A program made the translations under genes and the position numbers. A stretch of 64,000 nt of DNA from Opeltia flavorubescens (lineage: Eukaryota; Ascomycota; Lecanoromycetes; Teloschistales; Teloschistaceae), in NCBI GenBank assembly GCA_000442125.1, contig KE546966.1, forward strand, positions 2,033,471 through 2,097,470, read 5' to 3'. The notes beneath the pieces were generated by a model. That model saw nothing but the letters and a program-made list of their open reading frames with translations, did not search any database and was not told the origin of the DNA. Positions 45,698 through 60,488 of this stretch are shown piece by piece; position 1 is the first letter of the stretch, and each line of letters starts with the position of its first letter.

Positions 45698-46112
45698 CTA
45701 CTTTTTCACCGAGGAGCTAGATGCGGCTGCTTTGCAATCGCCTGGGATTCGCTCGATGTCAGCATCTAGTCGCGGGCAACTGTGCGGGGTTGGCAAACTG
45801 CTCTCCCGATCACGAGTCATGGCATGCGGAGAGAAGTGATATGTCGGGAAACTTGTAACGAGCGATGGGGAGTATGGACGTAGGCAGCAGGGGTCAATGA
45901 TCTGGAGGACCAACCGCACTTCTCATTGGGCCGAGACTCACTGTCAATAGTGATGTCAGTCTCGTCCCAACAGGTATTCCTTCAGGAGTGACATACGTAG
46001 CCACAACATTTGGAGCACATCTCTCGTGTGTTTGTTGATATCGAACACACCAGGCTTTGACAATATATCGCACATGTCCGCATTGGTAGTTGACTTGGGT
46101 ATAGTCACACAT
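45698..46112 (-). CDS. Small Cys-rich conserved fungal protein, spliced
   Basis: Starts MCDYTQVNYQCGHVRYIVKA, then WCVRYQQTHERCAPNVVATE and RPNEKCG, a Cys/His pattern I associate with a family of short ascomycete proteins of unknown function that probably bind zinc. Exon 1 is 46112-45997 and the first intron 45996-45941 (GTATGT start, CTATTGACAG end, 56 bases); both are well supported by frame. The C-terminus is unclear. Without a second intron the protein ends at TGA 45817 (79 residues). With a 50-base intron 45852-45803 it runs to 45698 (102 residues) and gains a tail with CPRLDADIERIPGDCK, which looks coding. The span given covers the longer form. Confidence 0.6.
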
Positions 46113-47298
46113 TGTAGGTGTGCAGGATGTGACTGTATTGGTTTTTTTTTTCTTCGAAATGGATTGGCTGCGGAGTGTACCCATGTTATATCCAGGCTTT
46201 TATATCCATTGAGGGATCTCGAGCATGGACCCATTGCGGGTGGACTTGTTTGACACGGTCATGCGCCGAAAACTCCACTGTAGTCTCTGGATCCCGCCGA
46301 TTGGTGTGAGTCAAGCATTTTTGGCGTTTCCGAGGATGATAGCTAGCCAGCGACGCCATTACTGTAATAGAACTTCGTAATTTGCTGAGGAGAAGCCTTG
46401 TCTGATGGGAGCTGAAGTTGCAATGCAGTTACTAGATGCTTGAAAAGAGTTGGCGCCGAAATTCCAAGTCTCGATGATGGCAGAATCAATTTTTTGCATG
46501 TCAATGGCAGGGATCTCGCCCCCGACGAAGCTACAGCCCTGCACGCTGCACAGCATATTTGAATGTATCGATGGGCAAAGACGATATTTTAGCCGGATCG
46601 TGTGGTGGTGTGGATGGCTTGCTTCTCGATCTGTTGGTCTTTTTAGCGGCCGAAGGATCTCTCTATTACAATTTTTTTCTGCGTTCTTAGATGCACAAAC
46701 ACGCACGCCACCACCACCCGTCCCGTCTCAATGCCATGGTCTTGGACTACCGGCTCGGAGATGATTGGGCATAGGAGCAGTAGTTGGCCCATCGGATGCA
46801 ACGTCGACGTCGGGGAAGGCATCCGGGGAGGTTTGCCGGCAGCTGCTTGCCGCAATGCAAGAGCTGGACATCCTCCCAACACACGATAGATCGGAGCAGT
46901 CAATGACCGTTCGGACAGAGTACCCTCTTGGGTCTTTAATCTCCTTTCAGACCTGCAGGTGTATCAAACTTAGCTTTCTGACGAAGGCTGTTCCCTGGAC
47001 CTTTCGTCGTCCTTGCACAACAAAGACAAACAGCCCAGGCGGCTGGACCTCATGCGGTCATATTTGAGATTCAGCAACAGCAAAACCCGTATTACAACCG
47101 GAGATGATGCATAAGAAAATTCCTCCGGCAACGTCAGAGTTGCGAAGGCCATTGGTCAAACCCAGCACACCATGACGTGCAGATGAGAGAAAACAAAATC
47201 GAAATCGGTAGGCGAGATCTCATATACTTGCAATAATTTACACACAGAGGCTAACAGGCTATCTCCAAGGAGCATGGCCGGCTCTGATCTACGCCCCA
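46113..47298. other. Intergenic region
   Basis: 1186 bases between the start of the small Cys-rich gene and the stop of the glycerol kinase gene. The small ORFs here (for example 46450-46764 and 46765-47067) overlap on both strands without protein-like text. It includes the promoter of the Cys-rich gene and the 3' region of GUT1. Confidence 0.35.
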
Positions 47299-49917
<2,619 letters not shown>

Positions 49918-52900
49918 TTAAACAAAGTATGATCTCCAAAGAACGCCATCCAGATCTTCAGCTTGCTCTTGAGTAAACGCCTAGTGAATCTCAGATTAGC
50001 AATTGCGACAACTACTCGATGGAGAAATAGCAGTCTTACCTTAAGGTCCATCTGCCATGTATCCTGTCGGGTTTTCTTAAAATCACTGAGGATACTCTTA
50101 ACGCTCTTCCCAACCATACCGGGATCGTTATTCGCTTTGTTCGCAAGCGTGGTCAAGACGCCGGGGATCCATTCCGGAGGAGGAGAGCTGTATGGGAATG
50201 CCTGCACCAGTGCGCCGAGACCAAGAACGGCGGCGTGACGGGTGAGTACAAGCTTGGAATGCTCAGGTGTTGGCGTACTTGTACCGGTGTTTGGAGCGGA
50301 CAAGTTGCCCTTAGTTTTCTTGGGTAGGGGAGAGTCGATTAGCATCTGCGTGAATTTCCGGCTGAGATCCTTGATCATTTTAGAGCGCATTTCGATCGGT
50401 GAGCAGCGTATCATGCCTGAGAGGGTAGTAGAGGCGCCGAGGCGGACTTCTAGCTGGCTGTCTTCAAGCATGCTTGCCACACAATCATAAAGCTTCTGCT
50501 GCTGTTCGTGTGGAAGCAAAAATAAGCGGCGGAAAAAAATGACTTGCATGTTGATGAGCACGCGAAGCCGTTGATGCCAATATACCGATTGTTTCCCAAC
50601 TTTAATAAGAGACGCGATGAGCTCGTTGTCTTCTCCGTGTCGGTGCGGAATGTTTGGCAGATGCCTGAAGACATGATACGCCAGCGCTTGAAGCTCTTGG
50701 TCTTCTTTAATGTCCATCATGTGTAGTAGGGGGTCCATAAACACGGATGGGAAGAATTGCAGCAGCTCGGTGCACTCAAATGACGAGAGTGCCGAGTCTA
50801 GCCACAGAAGTACCGTCTTGCCACCCGAAGTATACGAAGAAGGCGTTTGCTGACCAGGCTCACGTTCATGTTTCCACTGCTCTAGACGATCGAAGATTTT
50901 GTGTATGGTCGTCGAGAACTCTTCGCTAGGCTGATAAGGGCGTAAGCCGATAGATGACGATTCTCTCTGGCGATCGATGAAATCCTCGACACTCTTATAA
51001 GACTCGTGGTACCTCGTGCGATACAACGACGCTAAAGTTACGCCCATGGCTTCGCGAACGCCTTTGTATGGATGGTCCAGGTGAGAAAGGAAGTCTTCTA
51101 TTACTGGCTTCTCCAATTGAAAGTGCCATCCAAGATCATTGATGCACTGATGCAACAGCTGTATCTTAGAGCTCTCTTTGAATGCTGCATTCGATGACAT
51201 GTCGAGCCGGAAGAGAGCGAGTGATTCAACCAACGGCCATGATCGTCTCGGATCTTTTCCTTGAAGGACCATGTGCAGAAAAGTGATCCAATACGAAGAG
51301 TTTTCTGGGGTCAGACCGTCGGCAAATATCTTCCGAACGATCGGGAANACGTATACCCATATCTTAGTGCTCAATTCAACAGACTTGTACATGGCGGAGG
51401 AGAGGAGAGCTGCCAGGATCTCAGCCGTAGCACGATGCTGATGCTTGTCTGTGCCATCTTCAAATACCTTGGCGATCTCTGTTTCGATCTCTGAGAACGA
51501 AGCAACTGCCCAGCCACGATGGACCAGTTCAAAGGCGTAACGAAGTAGCATTGCATTTGTGATGCGAAATCTGTCGGATCCAGAATCGCGAGGCTCTTGC
51601 TTAAAGTAGGCAAAGAGGTCGGAAAACCACTGGCGATCTAAGATTTTGCCGATCTGCTTGAGCACGCCCTCTTCCGTGCCGTCATACTCGATATCGGTCT
51701 TAGGATCCGCTCTGTAGGCTGGCATGGTCTTGTCCCATACTAGCCAGCCTGGGTGGTCATGGTCGACGTAATATTCTGCTTCTGGCTTTGCAAAGCTCGC
51801 AAGGTGCTCCTTAGTCCAAGCTGGATCGTCCCGCTTGGTCTCCATCTTGATCTTCGCCGGTAGATGTTCTCTATTCTTAATGTAGTTCTCGTACTTGTGT
51901 TGCGAATACGCACGGCAATCGATGATCGCAAATAGAGCTACGAGAGCGCCACCGTAAAGGCCGCGGAGCCCAGGATGGGTGTCGATCGCACCTCTGACCA
52001 TTAGGTCTACCAATTTATTTGGAGCGATGCTTTCGAACCTCAGCCCAAGGGTTATAACTATTGCGGCAGTCCGGCTAGCCTTCTTCCAATGCGAGGCCTT
52101 AGCTAGATCAACCAATTCGTCTGATAGTGTGACCATTTTGCTTTCGATGTTTTCGCGCTTCTTCGACACCTTCAACCTCTGCTTGTTGATTTCATCGGCA
52201 ACATCCTCGGCGGGAGCTATAGACTGAACAATATCCTGATCGAGAATGACCATTCGCTCCACTGGCCGGCCGAACTCCATTATCTGGAGTGTTGCTGTCG
52301 AGCATAATGCCTGGACGGATGGTTTGTCTGCAGTGCTAGCGGAGATATACGCTCTAATCACCCTGGGTGCATAACGCCAGTCCCGACTAATAGTCCTGTT
52401 GAGGCTGCCAAAGATCAATGAGTAGAGACCGCCTTTTATCAATGCAAAGTCATTTTGATCAACACCCTTTTCAAGTGCTTGCAACAGCGGGGGTATCGCA
52501 AGTGGCCGTGCTCCTATGATCGCCTTTAACGCAGCTTCGCCTGCACTTTGGGCATTTCGTCGAACTTCGGTGTATAAGGATACACTTGATTCACCCAGAT
52601 CGAGCAATAAGGTTTTGGTGAGTTCAGTCTTTGGTCTTGGATACGAATTATGACGCAGGCGCTGTAAGTGATAGACATTCGCTCTCCGCAATAGTAGAGG
52701 TCTTGGATAGTCTTTTCTCAAGCCGCTAATCTTGTAAGGGTGAATGTCTGCTGAGAGTAACCGAGTAACTCTGTCAAGGACGTGCGCTGATCGCTCTATG
52801 CCGACATCGATGAACCAGGATCGATAAGCAGTGTAAAGAGGACCAAAGCAAGCAATGTCATCCTCCTGCTTATGCGTCAAGAACTCATGGACCGCATGAA

Positions 52901-55900
52901 GGAGCTCTCCAGCTTGATGACGGAGATGATGAAGCTCTTTGTACAATGGATCGGTCTCTGTCAGGACGTAGCCGGCAGGATACTTGTACGTCGGCTTCAC
53001 TTCATTTTCTTCGGCCTCCTCGACTGGCATCGCAGATACCTCTACGTCTTGCTCTTCTGGTGCATGACCATTAGCGTTACTTGTATCCAAATCCATCTCG
53101 TCGCTATCAATCATATCGACCTCTGTCGAGGCAGCTTTCGCATCAAAGAGCACGGACACACCAGAGAGCAGCAATCTGATCAGNACAAGATTCCTTGATA
53201 CCTCATCAGACCACTCTTTGCCGGTTCCATCGCGCTTCACGTGAGAGGTTCCGCTGGTGAGTGCGGTCAATTGGCTTACTGCATTTTCACCTTGGCTCTT
53301 GAATAGCGCGACCGCAAATTCAATCTCGTCTCTACTTGGAACATGCCAGGTAATGTCGAGATTTTGTGGATCTGGTGTCATACCCCAGTCATTCGGTCCA
53401 AGCCCTCTATCGTAGACTTCTTTTTCATACAAAGTGTAGTCAACGGTGTAGGTTCCTGTAAGATTGAGAAGCAGATGATGTACAAAATTCGAGACGTGGA
53501 CGGTCGGTATTCCTTTACACTTTTGTTGCATGTAATTGGCAATGTCGAAAAGCTGCTCCTTGTGCTCGAGGACCGCATCTCCGACGTGGACGACGCACAT
53601 GCTGAGCATGCTAATACTCCATACCAGTCCTCGGTCTCTGGGAAGCACATCGGTTCCTGTATTTCGAGTAGATGCCGCCCCATTCTCATCAATTTCCGTC
53701 CGGATTGACTGAACCAAAATCGGGACCAAACGCTTCAGTGCTTTGCTTGGATTAACCTTACATAGAGCGCTGCAGATAAAGGCCATTGCATCCCTGGCCT
53801 GATGGATGACATGATTGCTGACGAAATCAGCAACTTTGTTGAGGGCCATATTGTAAAGCTCGGGCGAAAGCGCAGCAAGAAGGGGTGTGAAAGTAGCTGG
53901 CAGCGTATTGATAACATTCTCTTCGGGTGAACCTGACCGTACCCTTGCAGCATCTGGGAGGTTCTCTAACAGGGTGAAGACCTTGCCAAGGAAAGCGCTG
54001 ACAAATTCGGCGAAGTTTGAGGTAGAGGAACGTAAAATAAGCTCTTCATCTCTATCGTCAAGTCCATCAAGATAATCGATTTCCACGTTGACCCCCTCCT
54101 GCTCCATCCTCTCCACTTCAGAGCTGACCCATTGCGATGCTATCAAGCTGCCACTGACGTCCTCTCTGTCTTGGGTAAGGTCATAGAGGGGTATGCTGTA
54201 GCAGACCGATTGAATATAAGACAGCGTGTACAGCGACTTTTCCAGATCGTTCGCATCGATACCCGGAAGAGCAAGGCCTAGCATCGTTGTGACATGGCAG
54301 CGGAATCCTTTCGTTCGCACCATGATCCTCGAGAGCACTTGAAGCGCACGTAAAGACGAGGTTGTTCGGTGAACTTCCACAAGACCTTGCATCGAAGGGT
54401 AGATGCGCTGAAGCGTTCCCGGTAGAATCAATCCTGGTTCGAGGTATGCCAAGCTGTGGAGTGTAGACAATGCAAAATTCATCGCTGTCCCACTCTTTGA
54501 GTAGATACCCATGAATACGACTTCTCGAAGACACAAGACAAACCGGCGCTTCAGAGCGTCATCAAGCATTCTGTCACTGGGCATTTCTACCTCGCCACTC
54601 CTCTCACGATTCCATCTCATAACGAAAAAGTCTGCCAGATAGTATACGAGCATATGCAGAGTTTTGGTCCAGTTACCGGCATTAGACGGATGGAAAAACG
54701 TTTCTACAGCTTGTATCAATCCTTCGAGCTTCGCCATGATGGATGTCGAAGAGTCTGAGCAGAACGGTGATAGAGACATGATAATCCATCGTGCAATATG
54801 ATGGGCAATGGGATGCTTCTTCTGGTCTCGTTCCAGCACCAGCGCTAGACCCGCGGATAGGTCCACCGTACGGCTGTAGGGTGAAGTAGCTTGACCAACG
54901 GGTATATCCAACATCCTTAGAATGGCAGTAAAAATTAACGAGGTTTGTTCTTGCGTGTATATACCACATTCGGAAAATGGAACATTAGCTGACACAAGTG
55001 AGTCACGGGCTAATCTCGAGAACAGGTCTAGGAAAGTGGTGTCGAAGGTTCTTGATCGATTCATCAAGGACCAGAGATGAAACATTGCTGGTAGATAATG
55101 CTGTGGTAGAGCTTTGTCATTTCCTAATAGTGGAGGCGCCGTGGGGAAAAGCAGGTTCAAAAGACCAGCAACGACAAAAGCGCCTTCAGTGATGGATGTA
55201 CTGAAGTGCGGTAGTAATTCTTCCAAAATTTCAGGTATAGCTTCTGGGTCAAAGTAGAGCTGGGCGAAAGTACAGAGCTTGATGAGAGTCCTGATATTCC
55301 GTTTGACGTTTGTAGTGTGTGTCATGCCCGACTCCTCGGGAAGTACAAAGATCTTGAGCTCCCGGAATAAAGGTTTCCAATCTAATGTCAAGTCGACACC
55401 AGGGCGTAGATAGTGTTTTCGCCTGAGCGGTTGGATTAACAATGGAACCCTTTGTGCCATCGTGGGCGTCTTCTGTACTCACTTCGTTAAGATCATAAAC
55501 ATGCTCGAGAACCTCTCTGACGCCGTTATGTCCAGCCCCGGTGCCAGCGCAAGCTCATAGTATAATCTGACCAGCCGGACCCTCTGCTCTCTTGTTGGAT
55601 CGAATTTCAGCCCTAGCCAATTTCTTATTTCTCTTGTCCAGTACGTTGCTCCCGGTGAGAAATTTCCGGCCTCCACGGCTATATAGAGATGTTTGACGAT
55701 GTCTTGGAAGTTTTTTTGGCGTTGCGCCTCATCTTCCACTTCATACGGTAGATAGCGAAGGTAGGGGTATGTTCGCGGTCTGTTGCGTGTTACCGACTTG
55801 TCGCTCTCACTTGTCTTTCTGCTCCCTCCAACACCAGGCGAGGTAGCCCGTGAGTTGATAGCTCCATCTCTTCCTTCGAGTGATGATACAACCTCAGCTA

Positions 55901-55922
55901 GTCGTTCTCGAGCGCCATCCAT
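49918..55922 (-). CDS. BLM10: Proteasome activator BLM10/PA200
   Basis: Three exons: 55922-55483, 55422-50040 and 49980-49918. The introns are 60 bases (GTGAGT..CTCAG) and 59 bases (GTAAGA..CACTAG), and the joined frame gives 1961 residues. Blm10/PA200 is a single-chain HEAT-repeat dome that caps the 20S proteasome and stimulates ubiquitin-independent breakdown of peptides and acetylated histones. The conserved N-terminal RPRTYPYLRYLPYEVEDE, the exon-junction segment ILTKRKHYLRPG, HEAT repeats throughout, and the C-terminal TQEQAEDLDGVLWRSYFV support this. The 20-residue final exon was added because the frame that runs on past the donor gives unrelated text. The protein ends Tyr-Phe-Val rather than a strict HbYX with Tyr in the second-to-last place. 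One N at 51348 and one at 53184 each leave one residue undetermined. An acidic linker lies near residue 900. Confidence 0.95.
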
Positions 55923-56536
55923 ACTCTGGACGGTTTCGTGTCAGGTATTTACGCAGCTGTTCCTTATATGTTTCAGCGGCGCAATGAGAGGAGGAAAACA
56001 GGGTGAGGAAGGCTTGGAAGGGATGGTGGTGAAATCGCCGTTGAGCGGGTGTATATTTACCAGCCTTGTAACCGTTGACACGCCACTGGAGCTATTCCGG
56101 CCGGGGGCAAAATTTCCGGTAATATGGGTGAGACGACTGCTCCGAAAGAGGGTGGAATGCAGGGACGAGAAATAGACTCGGAAAAATAGATATTACGTCT
56201 GGTAAAGCTTGTTGTTTTCGAGTTGCAGGAATATGATGTCCTCGGCACTCGAACGCTTTCCTGATCGAGAAGCTATAACCAGCGACTGTGCGTGGTCTAA
56301 TTCAATAAACGACGCTGCCTGGAGATGGTCTTAAACAAGAATGTTCAGGTGACAAGGATAGTAGTTAAATATACGTTTCATGCAAACATAAGGCTACAGT
56401 ACTGACGTACTCGTATATTCACTCAGGCAGCACTGGTACGCAAGCTAGTGAATGAGCTGCCACTTTAGGATACAGCTTACTAAAAATTCCTCTTGACAAG
56501 GATTCTATATACGTGAAACTCCGATCCTATCTTCGA
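55923..56536. promoter_or_regulatory. BLM10 promoter region and GPI18 3' region
   Basis: 614 bases upstream of BLM10, ending at the GPI18 stop on the same strand. The part nearest BLM10 is G/A-rich on the plus strand (about 55980-56040). No PACE element (GGTGGCAAA) typical of yeast proteasome genes was seen. No ORF is supported. Confidence 0.35.
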
Positions 56537-58035
56537 TCAAGCTGGAGGTAGGAACGCTGCAAAAAGTCCTGCCTGAATCAATGCATACAAAACCATCCAT
56601 CTGACGACCCACTCCATCGATATATCCCATTTCGCAAATCGCACAGGGCATCGATCAAGGAGTCTCGAGGCAAGCCACCAATACCACAGTGGATAGCCAG
56701 AGCTTATCCTAGTTATGATCTGAACATGTTGATTCGTGAGCACAAGAACGGCAAGTGCCAGCTGGGGCACAGCAAGGCGCCGCGCCACAGCCAATCCTAC
56801 AGGTGAAATCCAATCATCTTGAACCGAGGCACCCGAATCCTGCTGTTTCACTCGGGGAGTACGTTCGACTTGGGACCCGATCCATAGGACTGACAAAATC
56901 ATGATAAGAAGCATTGGTGCTGCCAGCACGAACAACGGTACGTTGGATATCGTCCAATAACGGAATAAACCGACGTTCCTGTCTTCATCAGCCTTCCGCT
57001 TGGGATTCTGTCGCGCTTAGAAATTACCAATAATGGCTCTGCACCCAAGTGTAAACACTAGGGATCGTCCTATCGCACCAAAGAGGTCTCTGCTGAGAAT
57101 CCTCAAGGGTGCAGAATTCTAGATAAGCCAGGTATTGTGGAAAGAGAAAGCCAACACCAGTGAAGCATCCTGCGATTACAAGGAAGATTGATCTGCGTAA
57201 ATTTATGATCAAATCTCCGAACCTGACAAAATTGCTCGCACATTTGAGAACATCAAAGCAGAAGATCAAACCGCTCAGCAGGCCGTTGGTGCGAAACGTT
57301 GTCGCTATTCCGAAAAGAATACCCGAAACTATGAGGGAAGCGTCACGAAGGCCAGTGCGGCGATTTTCGTCTGCTTGGAAGCTACAAGCATACATATAGA
57401 AACCAGCGAAGTTCAAGAATGAAAATGAGCTTTCTGCATAAGGAGCAGAGAGGAATAAGCCCGCGGGGGAGACAGTGTGAAGGCCCGCGGACACGAACGC
57501 AACACGCGAGCCTTTGAGTGAAGGTGAAGGAGCGGCAATAAGAATGCTCATCTGATACAGCATAAGGACAGACAAGAGATGAGAGATGTTAGATGCGAGG
57601 ACGCCGGCTAATGCCGATGAAAATACATCATCATGCAAGCTAGGAAGACCTATAACCGAGCATCAGTCGGATCCGAGTATCGTGTTCCTTGCGAAGGAGT
57701 ATACCTTTGCTCAAGAGGTTAAGTAATTTCGCGAAACCCCAGCCAAATGCCCATTCCTGCTCGAACAGCGTACCTCGATGAGACTTTTGAACGAAGTAAA
57801 TAGCATCCCATCGGATCAATTTACCGGCGAGGGTCGTCAGTAGGCTTCTGAAAGAATGTTGATACTTGGTATGTGGTTTCTCATTTGATAGTAGAATTCT
57901 CGTCGAAGTATCATAGCCTGGATNGGGGCTTGTACAAGCAACAGACAACAAAACGAACTTCCATATTATGAATAGGACGACTAAAGTTGTCCTGGGACGT
58001 TTTGCGAGCCAAGAAGAAAGGCCGTTGTAAGCCAT
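56537..58035 (-). CDS. GPI18: GPI mannosyltransferase 2 (PIG-V/Gpi18)
   Basis: Three exons: 58035-57705, 57649-57028 and 56978-56537, with introns of 55 and 49 bases, giving 464 residues in frame. The enzyme adds the second mannose to the GPI anchor precursor on the lumenal side of the ER. The protein is a multi-pass membrane protein. Family signatures are RWDAIYFVQ followed by EQEWAFGWG near residue 90, a hydrophobic series including SAPYAESSFSFLNFAGFYMY, GILFGIATTFRTNGLLSG, LFPQYLAYLEFC followed by RPLWCDRTIPSVYTWVQSHY, and the C-terminal HVQIITRISSGYPLWYWWLA. An N at 57924 leaves one residue unread near position 38. It is divergent from the F-box gene, with 257 bases between start codons. 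Confidence 0.93.
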
Positions 58036-58292
58036 TCCTGGATCATGACTTCCACATCCTCATTGATGTTCTCCCATCGTTGCCTTCGCCGAGTCGGAGA
58101 GTGTCAAACCTTTCCTTAGCGTTCTCGCGTTGAGCTGAGCGTCTGAGCGTGCAAGCCACGCGGCCACTAAAATAAGGTTGCCGAGATCTCTGGACATGCA
58201 GGGCAACTCAGTATGACGCAATGATTGGGGGCAACCTATGATTCGTGGACCTGAACTGATCTTTCGCTCCAGCTGCAGTGACACATTTCTTT
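58036..58292. promoter_or_regulatory. Divergent promoter region of GPI18 and the F-box gene
   Basis: 257 bases between two divergent ATG codons; both promoters must share it. No named site is asserted. Confidence 0.5.
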
Positions 58293-60154
58293 ATGCCCAT
58301 CTCGCTCGAAGACCTACCTCCGGAACTACTGGTCCAGATTGTGTCCCATACTGACAGCGCACGGACTTTGGTTGCCATTGCATTGTCTTGCACGAAATTA
58401 TACAGCTTTATTGAAAGAGATGGTTATCGCGCGTTCGTTCAAAACCGATACCCGTCGATCCAGACACCTCCACTCTGGAAGGACGCTACTCATGCCTTGA
58501 CTACACTATCTCGAGCTTGGGATCGTAAGTCCCTTGTCGCAAGATGTCTACAACCGCCACAAGATCCCGCCGAAAGACGGCCACCAAATCATACCAGACG
58601 AGCACGAGGCCAAACCATGGGGTATCAGCCAGTCATAGACAGCTATGAGTGTTGGATAGGACCCAACTGGACCTCGAGAAGAGAGGTTCTGGCTTGGGGA
58701 GCTGGGGCCGAGCTCGTAATTCGCATAAAATGGATGGGCCTAGACATTCCAGAAGAAAGCCAGGCAACCAAGAAAAGCAAGGATAGTAAGGATGGATTCG
58801 ATCAGCATCATCATCTGTCTCAGTGGTGGAGAGTAAGGAGCTCCTCCTATAAGGATGGTCAAGACGACATCACAGCTGTCATGCTCCTGCGAGACGAGCA
58901 AAAGCCACTGGCTCATTGTGAATATATCATTATCGGACGAGCTAACGGCGATCTGAATATGATATCTATCGATCGAGGAGTTCGGGATACATGGAAAATG
59001 GAGGCCCAATTCTTGACCGACGGGCGAATTATCAGGTCCGCAAGCATCAACACGGCGGAGCAGCCATTACTTGCCGCCTGCATTGGTGACCATGCAGTCG
59101 CAATCTATCCGATCTCCACAGCATATGATCCTATGCCGCCTCTTGGAAAGATCGAAATCTCGCCCTCAGAAAATTCCTGCAGAATCTGGTCAGCTGTCTT
59201 CCTCCGTCAAGATCGCTTGGCTATCGGCCTTGGGCCGAGTGTAGAGCCAATTCAAGTCTTTGAGATCAAACCAGGCGCAATCTTTTCGCAGCCTATACGA
59301 ACATTCGCTATACACGAAAACTGCTTCAAGGGATATCCGACAGTAGGCTCCGTTTATCCGCTGGTACCGCTTCCTAGATCTCTTACCTCAAGCGCGTTGG
59401 ATGGTGATCTCTTCTTAAGTGGTGGCCACGACGGGATCGTCAGGTAATTTTATCTTTGCGACTCATTCCTTGATCGAAATCTGATTTCCGATGTAGGCTC
59501 CACGATCTTCGATCATCCGCTCCATACGTGGCAGGCTTTACTGACCTTGTTGATCATTACTCTGCCATTTACTCCTTACTGCCTCTTGGTCATGGTCGTT
59601 TCCTAGCAGGTGGCTCGAACCACGCTTTGCTCAAGGTTTTTGATATGCGGAAGGTTGTTGAAGACCTTTGCTGCTGCAGCAGCCTGGACCATACCTCACC
59701 AAATCACGAATGCGCGGCTTTGACGGATCCTAATGGCAACGAGTTGAGAAGTGATGAGAGAGATCCTCGGGGTTGGAATATTTTTCTTGCGAACAAGAGT
59801 CCTCGTGTGCGGGACCGTTTTGATATTCAAAGAGTATCGGCCTCTCCTGTGTACTCTTTGTCTTCACCTTCCTCCTATTCGCCAACGATCTTCGCCGGCG
59901 TCGAGGGCCAAGTTGTGCAACTAGATATCACATCCGTGTACGACCGCTTTCCTGATCCTGTGTTCAGACTCGGGTCACAAGATATAGGGTATAGTTATAG
60001 AGACGCAGTTCGCAAATGGGATCCTCATCAAGAAGTCATGTGCCTCGCCATGTATGAGCAGGTCAGGGGACCAATTGTTCTTAGACAACAGTCACCCATC
60101 GGGGAGCCTGGTACTGAAATTGTAGGCTTGGACGAGCGATGGAGATCTGTGTAA
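58293..60154 (+). CDS. F-box protein with beta-propeller (WD40-like) repeats
   Basis: Two exons, 58293-59443 and 59497-60154, joined across a 53-base intron (GTAATT..TGTAG) to give 602 residues. An F-box lies at residues about 5-45 (MPISLEDLPPELLVQIVSHT, then ALSCTKLYSFIERDGYRAFV), which would bind Skp1 in an SCF ubiquitin ligase. Degenerate WD40-like blades follow from about residue 120, the clearest being FLSGGHDGIV joined across the intron to RLHDLRSS, and GGSNHALLKVFDMRKV. The substrate is unknown. ATG 58293 is chosen over an in-frame ATG 15 bases upstream because the F-box fold starts here; either is possible. No budding-yeast orthologue name is assigned. Confidence 0.88.
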
Positions 60155-60488
60155 AGCAGAGACATAACAATAGGCACCTTTACTTCCAGTATCATCAATG
60201 TTCTTTAACCCTTGAAATCCTAAAATGACGTAATCGGCTTGGCATCACATGTCAAAATAATCGAGCACGCTGCCTCATTTTACCGCATCGATCAGTGTTC
60301 AGTAGCGGCATCTATAACTGCACTCCCAGCATCTACTAATCTTCAAGAACGTCAAGCATAACTTTAAAACGTCACCCTCATGAACAGTCGCGAAATTTGG
60401 GACTACGCTTACTAGCATCTTCCAAGAACTCCGCTACCGACCAACTTCGTACAATCCTGAGCTTAAAGTCATCAGCAAACCCTACAAA
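60155..60488. promoter_or_regulatory. Spacer between F-box gene and WBP2-like gene
   Basis: 334 bases; presumed terminator of the first gene and promoter of the second. No ORF is supported. Confidence 0.35.
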
